NCBI GenBank assembly: GCA_964580655.1
Contig: CAZOMR010000168.1
Location: forward strand, 1-7,505
Reading direction: 5' to 3'
Length of the DNA stretch: 7,505 nt
DNA from: CAZOMR01 sp964580655
GTDB lineage: Bacteria > RBG-13-61-14 > CAZOMR01
How positions within the stretch are numbered: the first letter of the stretch is position 1; each line of letters starts with the position of its first letter. The notes beneath the pieces are model-generated. The model was not told where the DNA came from and did not search any database. It was given only the letters and a program-made list of their open reading frames with translations. Shown piece after piece: positions 4,970 through 7,505 of the stretch. Position numbers and translations under genes: made by a program.

Positions 4970-5619
4970 TTGCCAGTTCCGGCCAGAGATTCCTCTATGC
5001 GGCCAGAGATGTCATCAATGCTCCCTACACCTTCGATCTTCTGGAGGACACCCTTCTCCTGATAGTATTTGATCAAGGGCGCGGTCTCATTATGGTAGAC
5101 CTGGAGCCGTGTCTGAATCGTATCCTCGTGATCATCATCCCGCTGATATAGTTCTCCCTGGCATTTATCGCAAACCCCTTCATTGATCGGGGGATTGAAG
5201 ATCACATGATACATTGCCCCGCACTTCTGGCAGGTGCGTCTTCCGGAGAGCCGTTTCACCACTTCTTTATCCGGCACCTCGATACTAAGCACAGCGTCCA
5301 GGATGAGCTTATTTTTTTTCAACATCCTGTCCAGGGCCCTGGCCTGGGCTACTGTTCTCGGGAACCCATCGAGAATAAATCCCCCCTTACAGTCATTTTC
5401 ATCCAGCCTGTCCTCCACCATCTTCACCACCACCTTGTCAGGAACCAATTTTCCCTGATCCATGTAATTCCTGGCCTCCTGTCCCAGTGGGGTATGCTCT
5501 TTTAATGCCTGGCGAAACAGGTCGCCGGTGGATATTTGCGGAATTCGGTAATTCTCCGAGATTCTCTGCGCCTGAGTTCCCTTGCCGCAACCCGGTGGTC
5601 CGAGCAAGATTATTCTCAT
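4966..5619 (-). CDS. adk: Adenylate kinase with zinc-binding LID
   Basis: Adenylate kinase catalyses ATP + AMP = 2 ADP and keeps the cytoplasmic adenylate pools in balance. The 217 residues match the long bacterial form. The P-loop is GPPGCGKGTQ (7-16), with Cys11 where Ala is more common. The AMP-binding segment STGDLFR (30-36) and the FILDGFPRTVAQA motif (81-93) follow. The LID contains Cys130, Cys133, Cys150 and Cys153 in two C-X2-C pairs, the structural zinc site found in Gram-positive and some other bacteria and absent from E. coli Adk. The arginines at 124, 127, 160 and 171 fit the phosphate-binding set. AAGGAG lies 9 nt before the ATG. An 8-A run in the mRNA (5312-5319) encodes Lys-Lys-Asn at 101-103. 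It overlaps map by 4 nt and follows secY by 31 nt. Confidence 0.98.
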   Translation of the reverse strand: MRIILLGPPGCGKGTQAQRISENYRIPQISTGDLFRQALKEHTPLGQEARNYMDQGKLVPDKVVVKMVEDRLDENDCKGGFILDGFPRTVAQARALDRMLKKNKLILDAVLSIEVPDKEVVKRLSGRRTCQKCGAMYHVIFNPPINEGVCDKCQGELYQRDDDHEDTIQTRLQVYHNETAPLIKYYQEKGVLQKIEGVGSIDDISGRIEESLAGTGK

Positions 5620-5650
5620 CCTTCAAAACTCCTTTTTAATTCTTTTCCCA

Positions 5651-6970
5651 CTACCGCCTGCGGCCTTTTATCCGCCCTCCTTTGGCTCCGAGAAACCCGT
5701 CATAATGACGGGCCAGCATGTGCGCCTCCATCTGTGAAGCCGTATCAATAGCCACGCCGACTACGATAAGAAGGCTTGTTCCTCCGAAGTAAAATGGCAC
5801 ACCGAACCTGGTCATCAAGACCGAGGGCATCACGCAGACCACGATCAGGTAAAAAGCCCCTCCAAGTGTAATGCGTGTCAGTATCCGGTCAATATAATCC
5901 GCGGTGTTTTTCCCCGGCCTGACCCCCGGGACATATCCTCCGTTTTTCCTCAGATTGTCCGCCACATCCACCGGGTTGAACTGAACTGCGGTATAGAAGA
6001 AAGCAAAGAAGAGTATCAAGAGCGCATAGATGGTCTCATACTGCCATCCCCCTGGACTCAATGCGGCCTTGAGCCAGTCAATAACGCGGCTCTCGGTCTG
6101 GAAGAACTGTGTGATTGTATAGGGGAACTGGAGTATGCTTACTGCGAATATCGGGGGGATCACTCCCGCGGTATTTACCCGCAGTGGAAGGTGTGTTTTC
6201 ACGCCTTTGTACATTCTCCTGCCCACGGTTCGTGAGGGGTATTGGACCGGGATTCTACGCTGGGCGCGCTCGACATATACGATCCCGGCCACCACCGCCA
6301 CCATGAACACGGCGATCCCGATGATATGAAATATGGTGAACTGTCCCGTGGCCCACAGACTGAGGGTATCCACGATCCCGCCTGGCAGGCGGTCAACTAT
6401 CCCTGCAAAAATGATGAGCGAGATGCCGTTTCCGATCCCGCGTTCCGTGATCTGTTCTCCCATCCACATCAGGAAGACCGTGCCGGTGGTCAGGCTGAGC
6501 ACTGTCATCAGCTTGAATCCCACTCCGGGGCTACTGACCACGCCTCCGGCACCGGGAATCTGGACATTCTCCAGCCACACGCTGGTCGCCACAGCCTGCA
6601 CAGCACTCAGGAGAACTGTTGCATAGCGAGTATACTGGTTGATCCTGCGCCGGCCCAACTCCCCTTCTTTCTGAAGCTGTTCGATATGAGGAACGACAAC
6701 GGCCAGGAGGGAAAATATAATCGAGGCCGTGATATATGGCATGATGCCGAGTGCAAAGATGGACATCTGGTTGAATGCTCCTCCAGTGAAGGTATTGAGA
6801 AGCCCGAGCATTCCATGGCCTTGTTTCTCCATGAACTCCGCGAGTGCCACCACATTGACGCCCGGCACTGGCACATGGCATCCGATGCGGAACACGAGGA
6901 ACATAAGGAGGGTAAACAAAATCCGGCGCTGTAGTTCCGGGACTTTGTTGATATTTGCGAGCCCGCTCAT
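5651..6970 (-). CDS. secY: Protein translocase subunit SecY
   Basis: SecY is the pore subunit of the SecYEG channel in the inner membrane, which exports unfolded proteins with SecA and inserts membrane proteins with the SRP pathway. The 439 residues contain about ten hydrophobic segments: roughly 17-37, 76-95, 115-133, 154-172, 183-199, 215-234, 268-289, 311-329, 369-387 and 394-411. The plug region lies between the first two. The signatures GIMPYITASIIF (75-86) and GEQITERGIGNGISLIIFAG (171-190) are intact, as is the cytosolic C5 loop GYVPGVRPGKNTADYIDRI (345-363). Arg351 there corresponds to the SecA-contacting arginine Arg357 of E. coli. The C-terminus is basic. Its ATG overlaps the rplO stop (ATGA, 6967-6970); GAGG lies about 10 nt upstream within rplO. 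Confidence 0.98.
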   Translation of the reverse strand: MSGLANINKVPELQRRILFTLLMFLVFRIGCHVPVPGVNVVALAEFMEKQGHGMLGLLNTFTGGAFNQMSIFALGIMPYITASIIFSLLAVVVPHIEQLQKEGELGRRRINQYTRYATVLLSAVQAVATSVWLENVQIPGAGGVVSSPGVGFKLMTVLSLTTGTVFLMWMGEQITERGIGNGISLIIFAGIVDRLPGGIVDTLSLWATGQFTIFHIIGIAVFMVAVVAGIVYVERAQRRIPVQYPSRTVGRRMYKGVKTHLPLRVNTAGVIPPIFAVSILQFPYTITQFFQTESRVIDWLKAALSPGGWQYETIYALLILFFAFFYTAVQFNPVDVADNLRKNGGYVPGVRPGKNTADYIDRILTRITLGGAFYLIVVCVMPSVLMTRFGVPFYFGGTSLLIVVGVAIDTASQMEAHMLARHYDGFLGAKGGRIKGRRR

Positions 6971-7419
6971 CCCTGGATAACCTCGATTTTGCCGCCAGAG
7001 GCCTCGATTTTCTCGCGAGCCGAAGCGGTGAATCTGTGCGCACGAACCACAAGCGGGCGGTCCAGTGTTCCCTGTCCGAGGATTTTTATCCCCAGACGCT
7101 TTCGCTTCGCCATTCCCATGGCCCTCAGTTCTTCCTCGCTCACCGTGGACCCTGGTGAAAACCGATTGAGGTCCTTGACATTCACGAGGTTATATTCCAC
7201 CCGGAAGATATTGGTAAAGCCCCGCTTGGGAACGCGTCTGGAGAGGGGCATCTGTCCGCCTTCAAACGCCCGGTGGGTCTTGCCCCCTCCGGATCGAGCC
7301 TTCTGGCCTTTATGCCCGCGGCCGCAAGTCTTGCCATAGCCTGAACCCGGGCCTCGGCCGACCCGCTTCGGCTTATGCCTTGCCCCCTTTACCGGGCGAA
7401 GATCATTCAATCCGACCAT
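6967..7419 (-). CDS. rplO: 50S ribosomal protein L15
   Basis: L15 is a late-assembly large-subunit protein whose long basic N-terminal arm threads through 23S rRNA. The 150 residues show the arm motif CGRGHKGQKARSGGGKTHR (32-50) and FEGGQMPLSRRVPKRGF (52-68). The globular C-terminal signature IKILGQGTLDRPLVV (111-125) is followed by AHRFTASAREKIEASGG (127-143). Length and ends are normal. The start ATG at 7417-7419 lies 6 nt after the rpmD stop with AGGA close by and GAGGA further upstream. The gene overlaps secY by 4 nt, the normal spc-operon arrangement. Confidence 0.98.
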   Translation of the reverse strand: MVGLNDLRPVKGARHKPKRVGRGPGSGYGKTCGRGHKGQKARSGGGKTHRAFEGGQMPLSRRVPKRGFTNIFRVEYNLVNVKDLNRFSPGSTVSEEELRAMGMAKRKRLGIKILGQGTLDRPLVVRAHRFTASAREKIEASGGKIEVIQG

Positions 7420-7425
7420 TAATTC

Positions 7426-7505
7426 CTATTCCTCTTCCAAGACCTCGACCATGTGGATCACCTTTTTGACCATGCCGCGTATCTGTGGCACATCAGGCCG
7501 AACCA
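7426..7505 (-). CDS. rpmD: 50S ribosomal protein L30, C-terminal part (cut by window edge)
   Basis: The last 25 codons of a gene that continues beyond the right edge. The visible residues run from VRPDVPQIRGMVKKV to the C-terminal EVLEEE and a TAG stop at 7426-7428. The pattern R-P-D-x-P-Q-x-R-G-M followed by a basic helix is the ordinary C-terminal half of bacterial L30, a small protein on the surface of the large subunit. The gene lies directly upstream of rplO, where spc operons always carry rpmD. The short acidic tail (VLEEE) is a small extension. The identification relies on a short segment but position and sequence agree. Confidence 0.92.
   Translation of the reverse strand, partial: VRPDVPQIRGMVKKVIHMVEVLEEE

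Noticed and set aside
6242..6934. Plus-strand open frame of 230 codons antisense to secY, rich in His, Asp and Glu
   Set aside because: Its composition mirrors the complement of hydrophobic SecY codons. There is no ribosome-binding site or neighbour to support it.

Overview
The window looks like a piece of a bacterial chromosome from a Desulfobacterota ('Deltaproteobacteria')-like organism. That guess rests on the style of RpoA, S4, SecY and L3 and on the gene order, with adk and map between secY and infA. It is inference from protein character, not a search result.

Almost everything from 895 to the right edge is one tightly packed minus-strand array: the end of the spc ribosomal-protein cluster running into the alpha cluster. 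Read in the direction of transcription (right to left) it is rpmD (3' end only), rplO, secY, adk, map, infA, rpmJ, rpsM, rpsK, rpsD, rpoA, rplQ. Gaps are between -4 and 48 nt, and two junctions are ATGA overlaps (rplO/secY and adk/map). No internal promoter or terminator is visible, so it reads as one transcription unit. The products are ribosomal proteins of both subunits, the protein-export channel, adenylate kinase, the N-terminal methionine-removing enzyme, initiation factor 1 and the RNA polymerase alpha subunit. Key residues are intact in all of them. Two genes are easy to mis-annotate: rpmJ is only 37 codons, and rpsD starts at a TTG behind a perfect Shine-Dalgarno sequence rather than at an upstream ATG inside rpsK.

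The unusual part is the left end. A complete gene for ribosomal protein L3 (rplC) lies alone on the plus strand at 192-860 and converges on rplQ with only 34 nt between the stop codons. L3 normally sits in the S10 operon between rpsJ and rplD, and neither neighbour is here. It has its own promoter with perfect consensus hexamers (TTGACA, 17 nt, TATAAT) about 30 nt upstream of the start codon. Its protein departs from the usual L3 consensus in the loop that reaches the peptidyl-transferase centre, and its codon choice differs from the neighbouring operon. The gene is either a relocated sole rplC or a second, diverged copy; the window alone cannot decide. No intrinsic terminator is visible between rplC and rplQ, so the two transcripts probably overlap.

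No mobile element, CRISPR array, tRNA, rRNA or riboswitch was found. I see no wholly new system: the noteworthy item is the orphan, strongly promoted, divergent rplC.
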